Of a stretch of 14,020 nucleotides of DNA, positions 1 through 7,704 are shown in pieces. The notes beneath the pieces are model-generated. The model did not search any database, was not told the origin of the DNA, and saw only the letters and a list, made by a program, of their open reading frames with translations. Source of the DNA: JAUREX01 sp044356825 (GTDB taxonomy: Bacteria > Pseudomonadota > Alphaproteobacteria > Rhodobacterales > Rhodobacteraceae); assembly GCA_044356825.1 (NCBI GenBank), contig JBIKVM010000057.1, positions 1 to 14,020 of the forward strand, in the 5' to 3' direction. Numbering within the stretch: position 1 is the first letter of the stretch; each line of letters opens with the position of its first letter. A program made the position numbers and the translations under genes.

Positions 1-3000
1 CTCTATCGCGAGGAAGACGAGCATTCCTCCTGCGGGGTCGGACTGGTCGTCGACATTGCCGGGCGCCCCTCGCGCCGGGTGGTGCAGCTCGGGATCGAGG
101 CGCTGAAGGCGGTCTGGCACCGCGGCGCGGTCGATGCCGACGGCAAGACGGGCGACGGGGCGGGCATCCATGTCCAGATCCCGGTGCCCTTCTTCTACGA
201 CCAGATCCGCCGCACCGGCCACGAACCCGACCGCGCCAAGCTGATCGCGGTGGGCCAGGTCTTTCTGCCGCGCACCGATTTCGGCGCGCAGGAACGCTGC
301 CGCACCATCGTCGAGACCGAGGTGCTGCGGATGGGGCACTACATCTATGGCTGGCGGCATGTGCCGGTGAACACGGGCGTGCTGGGCGACAAGGCGAACG
401 CCACCCGCCCCGAGATCGAGCAGATCCTGATCCGCAACGAGAAGGGCATCGACGAGGAGAGCTTCGAGCGCGAGCTCTACATCATCCGCCGGCGGATCGA
501 GAAGGCGGCGGTGGCGGCACAGATCACCGGGCTTTACCTCTGTTCGCTGTCCTGCCGGTCGATCATCTACAAGGGCATGATGCTCGCCGAGCAGGTGGCG
601 GAGTTCTATCCCGACCTCAAGGACGACCGCTTCGAGAGCGCCTTTGCCATCTATCACCAGCGCTATTCGACGAACACCTTCCCGCAGTGGTGGCTCGCCC
701 AACCCTTCCGGATGCTCGCCCACAACGGCGAGATCAACACCCTCAAGGGCAACGTCAACTGGATGCGGAGCCACGAGATCCGGATGGCCTCGAACACCTT
801 CGGCGAGATGGCCGAGGACATCAAGCCGATCATCCCGGCGGGCACGTCGGATTCGGGCGCGCTCGATGCGGTGTTCGAGGTGATGGTGCGGGCCGGGCGC
901 TCGGCGCCGATGGCCAAGACCATGCTCGTCCCCGAGGCCTGGTCGAAGGCCACGGGCGAGATGCCCAAGGCCTGGGCCGACATGTATGCCTATTGCAACG
1001 CGGTGATGGAGCCTTGGGACGGGCCGGCGGCCCTCGCCATGACCGACGGGCGCTGGGTCTGCGGGGGGCTCGACCGCAACGGGCTGCGGCCGATGCGCTA
1101 TGTCGTGACGGGCGAGGGGCTGCTGGTCGCGGGCTCCGAGGCGGGGATGGTGCCCGTCGAGGAGGGGGGCGTCATCGAGAAGGGCGCGCTCGGGCCGGGG
1201 CAGATGATCGCCGTCGACATGGCCGAGGGGCGGCTCTATCACGACCGCGAGATGAAGGACCGTCTCGCCCACGCCCAGCCCTTTGGCGAGTGGATCGAGA
1301 AGGTCGTCGACCTCAACGCCATCATGCGCGACGTGCCCGAGCGGGCGATGCATGCGGGCGCCGATCTGCGCCGGCGGCAGGTCGCGGCGGGCTTCACGGT
1401 CGAGGAACTCGAGCAGGTGCTCGCGCCCATGGCCGAGGACGGCAAGGAAGTCGTGGCGAGCATGGGCGACGACACGCCGCCCGCGGTGCTGTCGGACATC
1501 TATCGGCCGCTGTCGCACTATTTCCGCCAGAACTTCAGCCAGGTCACGAACCCGCCCATCGACAGCCTGCGCGAGACGCGGGTGATGAGCCTCAAGACCC
1601 GCTTCGGCAACCTCAAGAACGTGCTCGACGAGAGCTCGAGCCAGACCGAGATCCTCGTCCTCGAGAGCCCCTTTGTCGCCAACGCCGAATTCGACGAAAT
1701 GGTGCGCCAGTTCGGGACGCAGGTTGCGCATATCGATTGCACCTTCCCGGCCGGCGGGCACCCCGACGCGCTGCGCCAGGGGCTTGAGCGGATCCGGGCC
1801 GAGGCCGAGGACGCGGTGCGCTCGGGCGCGGGGCATCTGGTCTTGTCGGATGCGGGCCAGGGCGAGGGGCGCGTCGGCATGCCGATGATCCTCGCCACCA
1901 GCGCGGTGCATTCGTGGCTGACGCGCAAGGGTCTGCGCACCTTCTGCTCGGTCAATGTGCGCGCGGCGGAATGCATCGATCCGCATTATTTCGCGGTGCT
2001 GATCGGCTGCGGGGCGACGACGGTGAACCCCTATCTGGCGCAGGATACGGTCGCCGACCGCATCGCGCGCGGGCTGATCGAAGGCACCCTCGTCGACGCG
2101 ATGCGCCGCTATCGCGCCGCGATCGATGCGGGCCTCCTCAAGATCATGTCGAAGATGGGGATCTCGGTCGTCTCCTCCTATCGCGGCGGGCTCAACTTCG
2201 AGGCGGTGGGCCTCAGCCGGGCGATGGTGGCGGAGTATTTCCCCGGCATGCAGTCGCGCATCTCGGGCATCGGCGTCAGCGGCATCCAGCAGAAGGCCGA
2301 GGGCGTGCACGCGCGCGGCTGGGCGGGGGGCGATGCGGTGCTCCCGATCGGGGGCTTCTACAAGGCGCGCCGGACGGGCGAGAAGCACGCCTGGGAGGCG
2401 CAGACGATGCACCTCTTGCAATCGGCCTGCGACCGGGGCTCCTACGACCTCTGGAAGCAGTATTCGGCCGCGTTGCGCGCCAACCCGCCCATCCATCTGC
2501 GCGATCTGCTCGACATCAAGCCGCTCGGCCGGCCAGTCCCGCTCGAGGAGGTCGAATCGATCACCTCGATCCGCAAGCGCTTCGTGACGCCGGGCATGAG
2601 CCTCGGCGCGCTGAGCCCCGAGGCGCACAAGACCCTCAACATCGCGATGAACCGGATCGGGGCCAAGTCGGACTCGGGCGAGGGCGGCGAGGATCCCGCG
2701 CATTTCACCCCCGAGCCCAACGGCGACAATCCGAGCGCCAAGATCAAGCAGGTCGCCTCGGGCCGCTTCGGGGTGACGGCCGAATACCTCAATGCCTGCG
2801 AGGAACTCGAGATCAAGATCGCGCAGGGCGCCAAGCCCGGCGAGGGCGGGCAGCTTCCAGGCCTCAAGGTCACGAAGCTGATCGCGCGGCTCCGGCATTC
2901 GACGCCGGGCGTCACGCTCATCTCGCCGCCGCCGCACCACGACATCTATTCGATCGAGGATCTCGCGCAACTCATCTATGACCTCAAGCAGATCAACCCG

Positions 3001-4470
3001 CGCGCCAAGGTGACGGTCAAGCTCGTCTCTTCGTCGGGCGTGGGCACGATCGCGGCCGGGGTCGCCAAGGCCAAGGCCGACGTGATCCTGATCTCGGGCC
3101 ACAACGGCGGCACCGGCGCCTCGCCCGCGACCTCGATCAAATACGCGGGCCTGCCGTGGGAGATGGGTCTGACCGAGGCGCATCAGGTGCTCGCGATGAA
3201 CAACCTGCGCGAGCGGGTGACCTTGCGCACCGACGGCGGCCTGCGCACCGGGCGCGACATCGTGATCGCCGCCATGATGGGCGCCGAGGAGTTCGGGATC
3301 GGCACCGCCGCGCTGATCGCGATGGGCTGCATCATGGTGCGCCAGTGCCAGTCCAACACCTGCCCCGTCGGCGTCTGCACGCAGGACGAACGGCTGCGCG
3401 CCAAGTTCACCGGCAGCGCCGACAAGGTCGTGAACCTCATCACCTTCTACGCGCAGGAGGTGCGCGAGGTGCTGGCCGCGCTCGGGGCGCGGACGCTCGA
3501 CGAGGTGATCGGCCGGGCGGATCTGCTCGCGCAGGTCAGCCGCGGGGCGGCAAACCTCGATGATCTCGACCTCAACCCGCTCCTGATCACCGTGGACGGG
3601 GCCGAGCGCATCAACTACGACCGCTCGAAGCCGCGCAACTCGGTGCCCGACGCGCTCGATGCCGAGATCATCCGCGACGGGGCGCGCTTCTTCGAGGACG
3701 GCGAGAAGATGGAGCTCTCCTATGCCGTGCGCAACACGCACCGCACCATCGGTTCGCGCGCGAGCAGCCACATCGTGCGCCGGTTCGGGATGAACAACGC
3801 GCTGCAACCCGATCATCTGACGGTAAAACTGACCGGCAGCGCGGGCCAGAGCCTCGGCGCCTTCGCGGTGCGGGGGCTGAAGCTCGAGGTCTATGGCGAG
3901 GCCAACGACTATGTCGGCAAGGGCCTGTCGGGGGGCCTCATCGTGGTGCGGCCGCGGATGGAATCGCCCCTCGTCGCGGCCGAGAACACGATCATCGGCA
4001 ACACGGTCCTCTATGGCGCGACGGGCGGGCATCTCTTTGCCGCGGGGCGGGCGGGCGAGCGCTTCGCCGTGCGCAACTCGGGCGCGCGCGTCGTGGTCGA
4101 GGGCTGCGGGTCGAACGGCTGCGAATACATGACGGGCGGGGTGGCGGTGATCCTCGGGCGGATCGGCGCCAATTTCGCGGCCGGCATGACCGGGGGCATG
4201 GCCTATGTCCACGACCCCGACGGCACCGCGCGGGCGATGATGAACCACGAAACCGTCGTGACCTGCGCCCCCTCCCACCCGCATTGGGAGGAGGAGCTGC
4301 GCGCCCTCATCGCCCGCCACGCCGAGGAGACCGGGAGCCTCAAGGCCCGCGCGATCCTCGGCGAGTGGGAGAGCGAGCGGACGCGCTTCGTGCAGGTCTG
4401 CGCGCGGGAGATGCTCCCGCATCTGCCCGTGCCCCTGACGGCCGAGCCGCGCGCGGTGCCGGCGGAATAA
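1..4470 (+). CDS. gltB: Glutamate synthase (NADPH) large subunit, 5' end cut by window
   Basis: Alpha subunit of glutamate synthase. It hydrolyses glutamine and transfers the ammonia through a tunnel to 2-oxoglutarate, giving two glutamates in the cytoplasm, with electrons from the GltD subunit. The frame is open from base 1. The codon at 31-33 is Cys in the context HSSCGVG, which matches the N-terminal catalytic Cys exposed after propeptide removal, so only the propeptide and a few codons are missing. The GTG at 79 lies downstream of this Cys and cannot be the start. Visible codons number 1489, close to the usual length of about 1500. Domains in order: class II amidotransferase (codons 11 to about 430, with LAHNGEINT), central domain, FMN-binding synthase barrel (about 840-1200), and the C-terminal GXGXG beta-helix (about 1260-1450). 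The 3Fe-4S ligands form C-x5-C-x4-C at codons 1110, 1116 and 1121. No gltD follows, because the next gene converges; gltD may lie upstream or elsewhere. No frameshift is seen. Confidence 0.98.
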   Translation, partial: LYREEDEHSSCGVGLVVDIAGRPSRRVVQLGIEALKAVWHRGAVDADGKTGDGAGIHVQIPVPFFYDQIRRTGHEPDRAKLIAVGQVFLPRTDFGAQERCRTIVETEVLRMGHYIYGWRHVPVNTGVLGDKANATRPEIEQILIRNEKGIDEESFERELYIIRRRIEKAAVAAQITGLYLCSLSCRSIIYKGMMLAEQVAEFYPDLKDDRFESAFAIYHQRYSTNTFPQWWLAQPFRMLAHNGEINTLKGNVNWMRSHEIRMASNTFGEMAEDIKPIIPAGTSDSGALDAVFEVMVRAGRSAPMAKTMLVPEAWSKATGEMPKAWADMYAYCNAVMEPWDGPAALAMTDGRWVCGGLDRNGLRPMRYVVTGEGLLVAGSEAGMVPVEEGGVIEKGALGPGQMIAVDMAEGRLYHDREMKDRLAHAQPFGEWIEKVVDLNAIMRDVPERAMHAGADLRRRQVAAGFTVEELEQVLAPMAEDGKEVVASMGDDTPPAVLSDIYRPLSHYFRQNFSQVTNPPIDSLRETRVMSLKTRFGNLKNVLDESSSQTEILVLESPFVANAEFDEMVRQFGTQVAHIDCTFPAGGHPDALRQGLERIRAEAEDAVRSGAGHLVLSDAGQGEGRVGMPMILATSAVHSWLTRKGLRTFCSVNVRAAECIDPHYFAVLIGCGATTVNPYLAQDTVADRIARGLIEGTLVDAMRRYRAAIDAGLLKIMSKMGISVVSSYRGGLNFEAVGLSRAMVAEYFPGMQSRISGIGVSGIQQKAEGVHARGWAGGDAVLPIGGFYKARRTGEKHAWEAQTMHLLQSACDRGSYDLWKQYSAALRANPPIHLRDLLDIKPLGRPVPLEEVESITSIRKRFVTPGMSLGALSPEAHKTLNIAMNRIGAKSDSGEGGEDPAHFTPEPNGDNPSAKIKQVASGRFGVTAEYLNACEELEIKIAQGAKPGEGGQLPGLKVTKLIARLRHSTPGVTLISPPPHHDIYSIEDLAQLIYDLKQINPRAKVTVKLVSSSGVGTIAAGVAKAKADVILISGHNGGTGASPATSIKYAGLPWEMGLTEAHQVLAMNNLRERVTLRTDGGLRTGRDIVIAAMMGAEEFGIGTAALIAMGCIMVRQCQSNTCPVGVCTQDERLRAKFTGSADKVVNLITFYAQEVREVLAALGARTLDEVIGRADLLAQVSRGAANLDDLDLNPLLITVDGAERINYDRSKPRNSVPDALDAEIIRDGARFFEDGEKMELSYAVRNTHRTIGSRASSHIVRRFGMNNALQPDHLTVKLTGSAGQSLGAFAVRGLKLEVYGEANDYVGKGLSGGLIVVRPRMESPLVAAENTIIGNTVLYGATGGHLFAAGRAGERFAVRNSGARVVVEGCGSNGCEYMTGGVAVILGRIGANFAAGMTGGMAYVHDPDGTARAMMNHETVVTCAPSHPHWEEELRALIARHAEETGSLKARAILGEWESERTRFVQVCAREMLPHLPVPLTAEPRAVPAE

Positions 4471-4476
4471 CAGCGT

Positions 4477-4494
4477 GGGGGGCGTCAGCCCCCC
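4477..4494. terminator. GC-rich hairpin between convergent gltB and SbtA-like gene
   Basis: A perfect 7-bp stem, GGGGGGC (4477-4483) paired with GCCCCCC (4488-4494), closes a GTCA loop. It begins 7 bases after the gltB stop. The loop and stem also contain the stop codon of the opposing permease gene (4485-4487). Its symmetry and position suggest a bidirectional transcription terminator for the convergent pair. There is no T-tract on either side, so it is not a classical intrinsic terminator; it might act with Rho or as an mRNA 3' end stabiliser. Confidence 0.5.
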
Positions 4495-5459
4495 TGCCAG
4501 AACGCGGTCATCTCCCACACGAGCGGCACGCCGGCGAGCAGCATGAAGGGGAAGGTGATCCCGAGCGAGGCGGTGAGGTAGATCGAGGGGTTCGCCTCGG
4601 GGAAGGTCGCACGCACGGCGGCCGGGGCGTCGATGTAGCTCGCCGAGGCGGCGACGGTGGCAAGCACGAAGGCCGAGCCCATCGGCAACCCCGCAAGGGT
4701 GGCAAGCCCGCTCACCACAAGCCCGTTGACCATGGGCATGAGGATGCCAAAGGCGAGCATCCGGCCGCCGACGCGCGCGAAACCCCTGATTTGCCGCCCC
4801 GCCGTCATGCCCATCTCGAGCAGGAAGAGCACGAGAACGCCGCGGAAAAGGTCGACGAAGAAGGGCTCGATCTTGGCGAGGTTCGCCTCTCCCGAGGCCG
4901 CGCCGATGACAAGCCCGCCCCCGAGAAGCAAAAGCCCCCGTCCGCGCAGCGTCTCCATCAGCAGCGCACCGAGCGGCCCCCCCCGCGCGCCCCCCGACCG
5001 CGACAGGGCAAAGCGGCCGTAGAAGAGCGCAACGAGAATCCCGAGTTCCATCAGTGCTACAAGCCCGGTGACGTAGCCCTCCATCGGCATGCCGGCGGCC
5101 TCGGCGTAGGAGCGGGCGACGATGAAGGTCACCGAGGAGACCGAGCCATAGAGCGCCGCCACCCCCGCGGCATCGACGATCGAGAGGCCGATCAGATGGC
5201 GCGCGGCGAGAAATCCGGCAAGCGGCACGACGATGACCACGAACAGCGTGACCAGCGCCGCGCCCGTGACGTTGCCGAGGTCCGCCATCGCCAGTTCGCG
5301 CCCCCCCTGCAGGCCGATCGAGAACAGCAGGAAGATGGCGAAGATGCGGATCACCGGTTCGGGGATCTCGAGATCCGAGCGGCTCAGCGTGGCAAGGATG
5401 CCGAGCAGGAAGGCGAGGGTAACGGGCGAGATCAGGTTCTCGACGAGGATGCTGTCCAT
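4485..5459 (-). CDS. SbtA-like (DUF897) sodium-dependent bicarbonate transport family permease
   Basis: Polytopic inner-membrane protein of 324 residues resembling the SbtA/DUF897 permease family. Its cyanobacterial members import bicarbonate with sodium; the substrate here is unproven. About ten hydrophobic segments fall into two halves separated by a short basic, glycine-rich cytoplasmic loop (around FALSRSGGARGGPLGA), as expected for the five-plus-five helix fold. Recognisable stretches are SPVTLAFLLGILATLSRSDL near the N-terminus, LYGSVSSVTFIVARSYAE in the first half and ATVAASASYIDAPAAVRAT in the second. It is somewhat shorter than the cyanobacterial protein (about 370). I chose the ATG at 5457-5459 because GGAG (plus-strand CTCC, 5467-5470) lies 7 bases upstream and the protein then begins MDSILVENLISP, as in the family. 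An in-frame start at 5492 would add a basic stretch untypical of the family. No sbtB-like PII gene adjoins it. It is divergent from a LysR gene that probably regulates it. Confidence 0.85.
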   Translation of the reverse strand: MDSILVENLISPVTLAFLLGILATLSRSDLEIPEPVIRIFAIFLLFSIGLQGGRELAMADLGNVTGAALVTLFVVIVVPLAGFLAARHLIGLSIVDAAGVAALYGSVSSVTFIVARSYAEAAGMPMEGYVTGLVALMELGILVALFYGRFALSRSGGARGGPLGALLMETLRGRGLLLLGGGLVIGAASGEANLAKIEPFFVDLFRGVLVLFLLEMGMTAGRQIRGFARVGGRMLAFGILMPMVNGLVVSGLATLAGLPMGSAFVLATVAASASYIDAPAAVRATFPEANPSIYLTASLGITFPFMLLAGVPLVWEMTAFWQGG

Positions 5460-5561
5460 GGGCGTTCTCCGATTCCGCCGCCCCTTCTGCACGACCCAGC
5501 TTGAATGGAAAAACGGGAATTTTAGATCGGATTGATCGACATATCAGATAGGTTGGTTGGG
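5460..5561. promoter_or_regulatory. Divergent promoter region, SbtA-like permease / LysR regulator
   Basis: This 102-base spacer lies between two start codons and is clearly richer in A and T than the surrounding genes, particularly at 5500-5550. A weak plus-strand promoter candidate for the regulator is TTGAAT (5501-5506) with TTAGAT (5522-5527) at 15-base spacing. No convincing -10/-35 pair is visible toward the permease, which would fit an activator-dependent promoter. Overlapping short symmetrical elements sit near the regulator start: GATC-N5-GATC (5525-5537) and TGAT-N6-ATCA (5533-5546), besides the LysR box listed separately. The promoter role follows from gene orientation; exact elements are tentative. 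Confidence 0.55.
5535..5549. promoter_or_regulatory. Candidate LysR box ATC-N9-GAT
   Basis: ATC (5535-5537) and GAT (5547-5549) are separated by nine bases, embedding the T-N11-A core (T5536, A5548) typical of LysR-type regulator sites. It lies 12 bases before the chosen regulator ATG and about 75 bases before the permease start. That placement is usual for a LysR protein that represses its own gene and activates the divergent one. With six fixed bases, a chance match in a spacer of about 100 bases is unlikely but possible. Confidence 0.45.
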
Positions 5562-6449
5562 ATGCACGATATCGATACCGGGGTCCTGCGCACCTTCCTC
5601 GCGCTCGCCGAGACGGAGAGCTTCTCGCGCGCGGGCGCGCGGGTCGGGCGGTCGCAGTCGGCGGTGTCCGAGCAGATCCGCAAGCTCGAGGAGATGCTCG
5701 GCCGCCGACTATTCGAGCGCAGCACGCGAAGCGTGCGTCTGACGGCCGAGGGGGAACAGCTGCTCTCCTACGCGCGCGCGATGGTGGCGCAGGCCGACGC
5801 GATGCTCGCGCGCTTTCGCGCGCCCGACATCGCGGGCGAGGTGCGCTTCGGCAGCCCGGAGGATTTCGCCTCGGCCTACCTTCCCGAGATCCTTGGTGTT
5901 TTCGCCGCGGCCCATCCGGCGGTCGAACTCCACGTGACCTGCCAGCTGACACTACCCCTGCTTGAGGATTTGGGGGCCGGCAGGCAGGATCTGATCGTCA
6001 TCAAGCAAGACCCGACCCGGCCCCATGCCGGTGCACGGCCGCTCTGGCGCGAACGGCTGGTCTGGGTCGCCGCGCCCGACCTTGCCGCCGGGTTCGCCGC
6101 AGTATCGCGCGGACGCGACCTGCCGCTTGTTCTGAGCCCCGCGCCTTGCGTCTATCGCGCCCGGGCGATGCATGCGATCGAGGCCGCCGGGGCGACCTGG
6201 CGCGGCGCCTACACCTCGCCGTCCTTCGCAGGGCTTGCGGCCGCGGTCCGGGCCGGACTTGGCTATGCGGTGATGCCGCGCGCGATGGTCCCGCAAGGGA
6301 TCGCCATCCTTGACGACTGGCCGCCGCTCGCCGAGGCCGAGATCGCTCTTCTCGGCCAGACAAGGCCCACCCCTGCAGTGGCGGCGCTGGCAGAGTACAT
6401 CGAATCGCAGGTGATGCGGCGCGAGGCCAAGGCAGAGCGTACCGGCTGA
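5562..6449 (+). CDS. LysR-family transcriptional regulator, LrhA/HexA-like
   Basis: DNA-binding regulator of 295 residues, the standard LysR length. Residues 1-60 form the winged helix-turn-helix: LRTFLALAETESFSRAG, then SQSAVSEQIRKLEEMLG, then RRLFERSTRSVRLTAEG. A linker helix leads to the periplasmic-binding-protein-like effector domain (about 90-280). The pairing of GEVRFGSPEDFASAYLPEIL with LWRERLVWVAAP in the effector domain resembles the LrhA/HexA/PecT group. The effector is unknown. I chose the ATG at 5562, which gives the family-typical MHDIDTGVLRTF start. The in-frame TTG at 5532 would add ten residues and overlap the operator candidate. It is divergent from the SbtA-like permease and followed by an AbrB-type membrane protein, so either or both may be its targets. 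The DNA-binding role is certain from the sequence; the targets are inferred from position. Confidence 0.95.
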   Translation: MHDIDTGVLRTFLALAETESFSRAGARVGRSQSAVSEQIRKLEEMLGRRLFERSTRSVRLTAEGEQLLSYARAMVAQADAMLARFRAPDIAGEVRFGSPEDFASAYLPEILGVFAAAHPAVELHVTCQLTLPLLEDLGAGRQDLIVIKQDPTRPHAGARPLWRERLVWVAAPDLAAGFAAVSRGRDLPLVLSPAPCVYRARAMHAIEAAGATWRGAYTSPSFAGLAAAVRAGLGYAVMPRAMVPQGIAILDDWPPLAEAEIALLGQTRPTPAVAALAEYIESQVMRREAKAERTG

Positions 6450-6496
6450 GCACCCCGGGCAACGGATCGTCCAGCCCCCGACGCAAGGGGTCCCAC

Positions 6497-6540
6497 GGCC
6501 TGGCGAGGCCTCAGCCACGGGCAGGCGCGACCCGCGCGCC
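6497..6540. other. Two small hairpins in the LysR-AbrB spacer
   Basis: Stem 1 is GGCCT (6497-6501) paired with AGGCC (6506-6510) around a GGCG loop. Stem 2 is GGCGCG (6524-6529) paired with CGCGCC (6535-6540) around a five-base loop. Neither is followed by a T-run. They could weakly terminate or attenuate transcription after the regulator gene. In DNA this GC-rich, short stems also arise by chance, so the call is tentative. Confidence 0.25.
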
Positions 6541-6571
6541 ATGGGCCGGGTTTGAACCCCGCGCCAATCGA

Positions 6572-6581
6572 TGTCATGACA
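6572..6581. promoter_or_regulatory. Perfect 10-base palindrome TGTCATGACA, candidate operator
   Basis: TGTCATGACA is its own reverse complement and sits 38 bases before the GTG start of the AbrB-type gene, in a locally AT-richer patch of the 170-base spacer. A -35-like TTGAAC (6552-6557) precedes it, so the palindrome would fall around the -10 position, a natural repressor site. The protein that might bind it is unknown. No other coding sequence is evident between 6450 and 6619. Confidence 0.3.
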
Positions 6582-6619
6582 GTCAAGATGCGGGGGGGCC
6601 GATCCCCGCTCTGGCCGAC

Positions 6620-7681
6620 GTGAGGTTTTCAACCGTGACGCCCCTGCCTCGCACCGCCCTGGCTCTGGCGCTTGGCGCGTCCGGAGGGGCGATCTTCTTC
6701 GTACTCGGTCTGCCGCTGCCCTGGATGCTCGGGGCACTGACGGCGACGATGGCTGCCGCGCTGGCGGGTCTGCCAGTGCGGGGGCCGGGCCGCATACGCC
6801 CCGCAACCGTCGCGGTGATCGGCGTCATGCTCGGCTCGCGCTTCACGCCCGACCTCATCGACAGCGCGGCGGGCTGGATTGTCTCGGGGGCGCTGGTCGC
6901 GCTGATGGTCGCGCTGCTGACGGTGATCGTCGTGCCATTCTACAGCTATTTCGGCCGGCTGGATCGACAGACGGCCCTGCTCGCCGGGCTGCCTGGCGGC
7001 CTCAACGAGATGGTGGAACTGGGGGAGGAACGCGGCGCGGAGGTGCGCGCGATCATCCTTGCCCATTCCCTGCGCATCGTCATCACCATCGTCGTGATCG
7101 CGATCTGGTTCCGCCTGATCGAAGGGCATGCGGTGGGCGCGCTGCCACCGGCACCCACGCCGCTCACGATCGTGGATGCGCTGCTGCTCGCGGGCTGTGC
7201 GGTGGCCGGGACACTCGGGGGCGCGCGAATCGGGCTGCCGGCAGCGGCGTTTCTGGGGCCTATGATCCTTTCGGCGGTGCTGCACGCGACGGAAATCACC
7301 ACCTCGGCGCCTCCGGGGCCTTTGGTCGTTGCGGCACAGGTTCTTCTGGGCACGATCCTTGGTTGCCGCTTCGTGGGGGTGGGTCTGGCGATGCTCGGGA
7401 GAGCAGCACTCCTGAGTGCCGCGAGCACGGTGCTGAGCGTCGGGGTCGCGCTCGGATTCGCCCTCGCGCTGAACGCGACCAGCGGGGTCGACATTGACCA
7501 GGGGCTGCTGGCCTTCGCCCCGGGCGGGGTGACGGAGATGGGCCTGATCGCGCTCGCGATCGAAGCCGATGCGGCCTTCGTCGCGGTCCATCACATCCTG
7601 CGCATCCTGATCGTGCTGGTGCTCGCAAGGCCGCTGCTGGCACTTGTGGCGCGCCGCGCACCGAAGAGGCCTTCGGACTGA
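6620..7681 (+). CDS. AbrB-family (PF05145) polytopic membrane protein, possible transporter
   Basis: Inner-membrane protein of 353 residues of the AbrB/'ammonia monooxygenase-like' family (PF05145). Despite the name it is not a DNA-binding AbrB regulator; its function is poorly defined and a transport role is often assumed. Two homologous halves are visible. Each has a glycine-rich N-terminal segment (GLPLPWMLGAL in the first, GLPAAAFLGPMI in the second). Each also has a P-G-G-x-x-E-M motif (residue 125, PGGLNEM; residue 301, PGGVTEM) followed by a related helix ending in HSLRIVI or HHILRILIVL. Roughly ten or more hydrophobic segments fill the chain, and length matches the family (about 350). 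The start is uncertain: GTG at 6620 has no clear ribosome site, while GTG at 6635 has TGAGG nine bases upstream. It is co-directional with the LysR gene 170 bases upstream and converges on the oxidoreductase gene with a 23-base gap. Confidence 0.85.
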   Translation: MRFSTVTPLPRTALALALGASGGAIFFVLGLPLPWMLGALTATMAAALAGLPVRGPGRIRPATVAVIGVMLGSRFTPDLIDSAAGWIVSGALVALMVALLTVIVVPFYSYFGRLDRQTALLAGLPGGLNEMVELGEERGAEVRAIILAHSLRIVITIVVIAIWFRLIEGHAVGALPPAPTPLTIVDALLLAGCAVAGTLGGARIGLPAAAFLGPMILSAVLHATEITTSAPPGPLVVAAQVLLGTILGCRFVGVGLAMLGRAALLSAASTVLSVGVALGFALALNATSGVDIDQGLLAFAPGGVTEMGLIALAIEADAAFVAVHHILRILIVLVLARPLLALVARRAPKRPSD

Positions 7682-7704
7682 GGGGTAGAGCCGGGATCGG
7701 CGCG

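Noticed and set aside
79..4470. gltB starting at the GTG at 79
   Set aside because: The frame is open from base 1 and the catalytic Cys codon lies at 31-33, upstream of this GTG, so the true start is before the window.
4284..5504. Long plus-strand open frame of 406 codons opposite the permease gene
   Set aside because: Its product is a biased Arg/Glu/His/Pro-rich chain with no recognisable domain; it mirrors the well-recognised membrane protein on the other strand and overlaps the gltB end.
6620..7681. Calling the AbrB-family gene a transcriptional regulator
   Set aside because: The protein is hydrophobic throughout with duplicated membrane domains; the name is shared with, but unrelated to, the DNA-binding AbrB fold.
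5562..7681. Recent horizontal transfer of the LysR/AbrB segment
   Set aside because: Codon use looks slightly less GC-extreme than in gltB, but the difference is small by eye and there are no repeats, mobility genes or tRNA at the borders.
7690..7701. Short GCCG-GGAT-CGGC hairpin between the convergent AbrB-type and oxidoreductase genes
   Set aside because: A four-base stem with no T-run is too weak to call a terminator in DNA this GC-rich.
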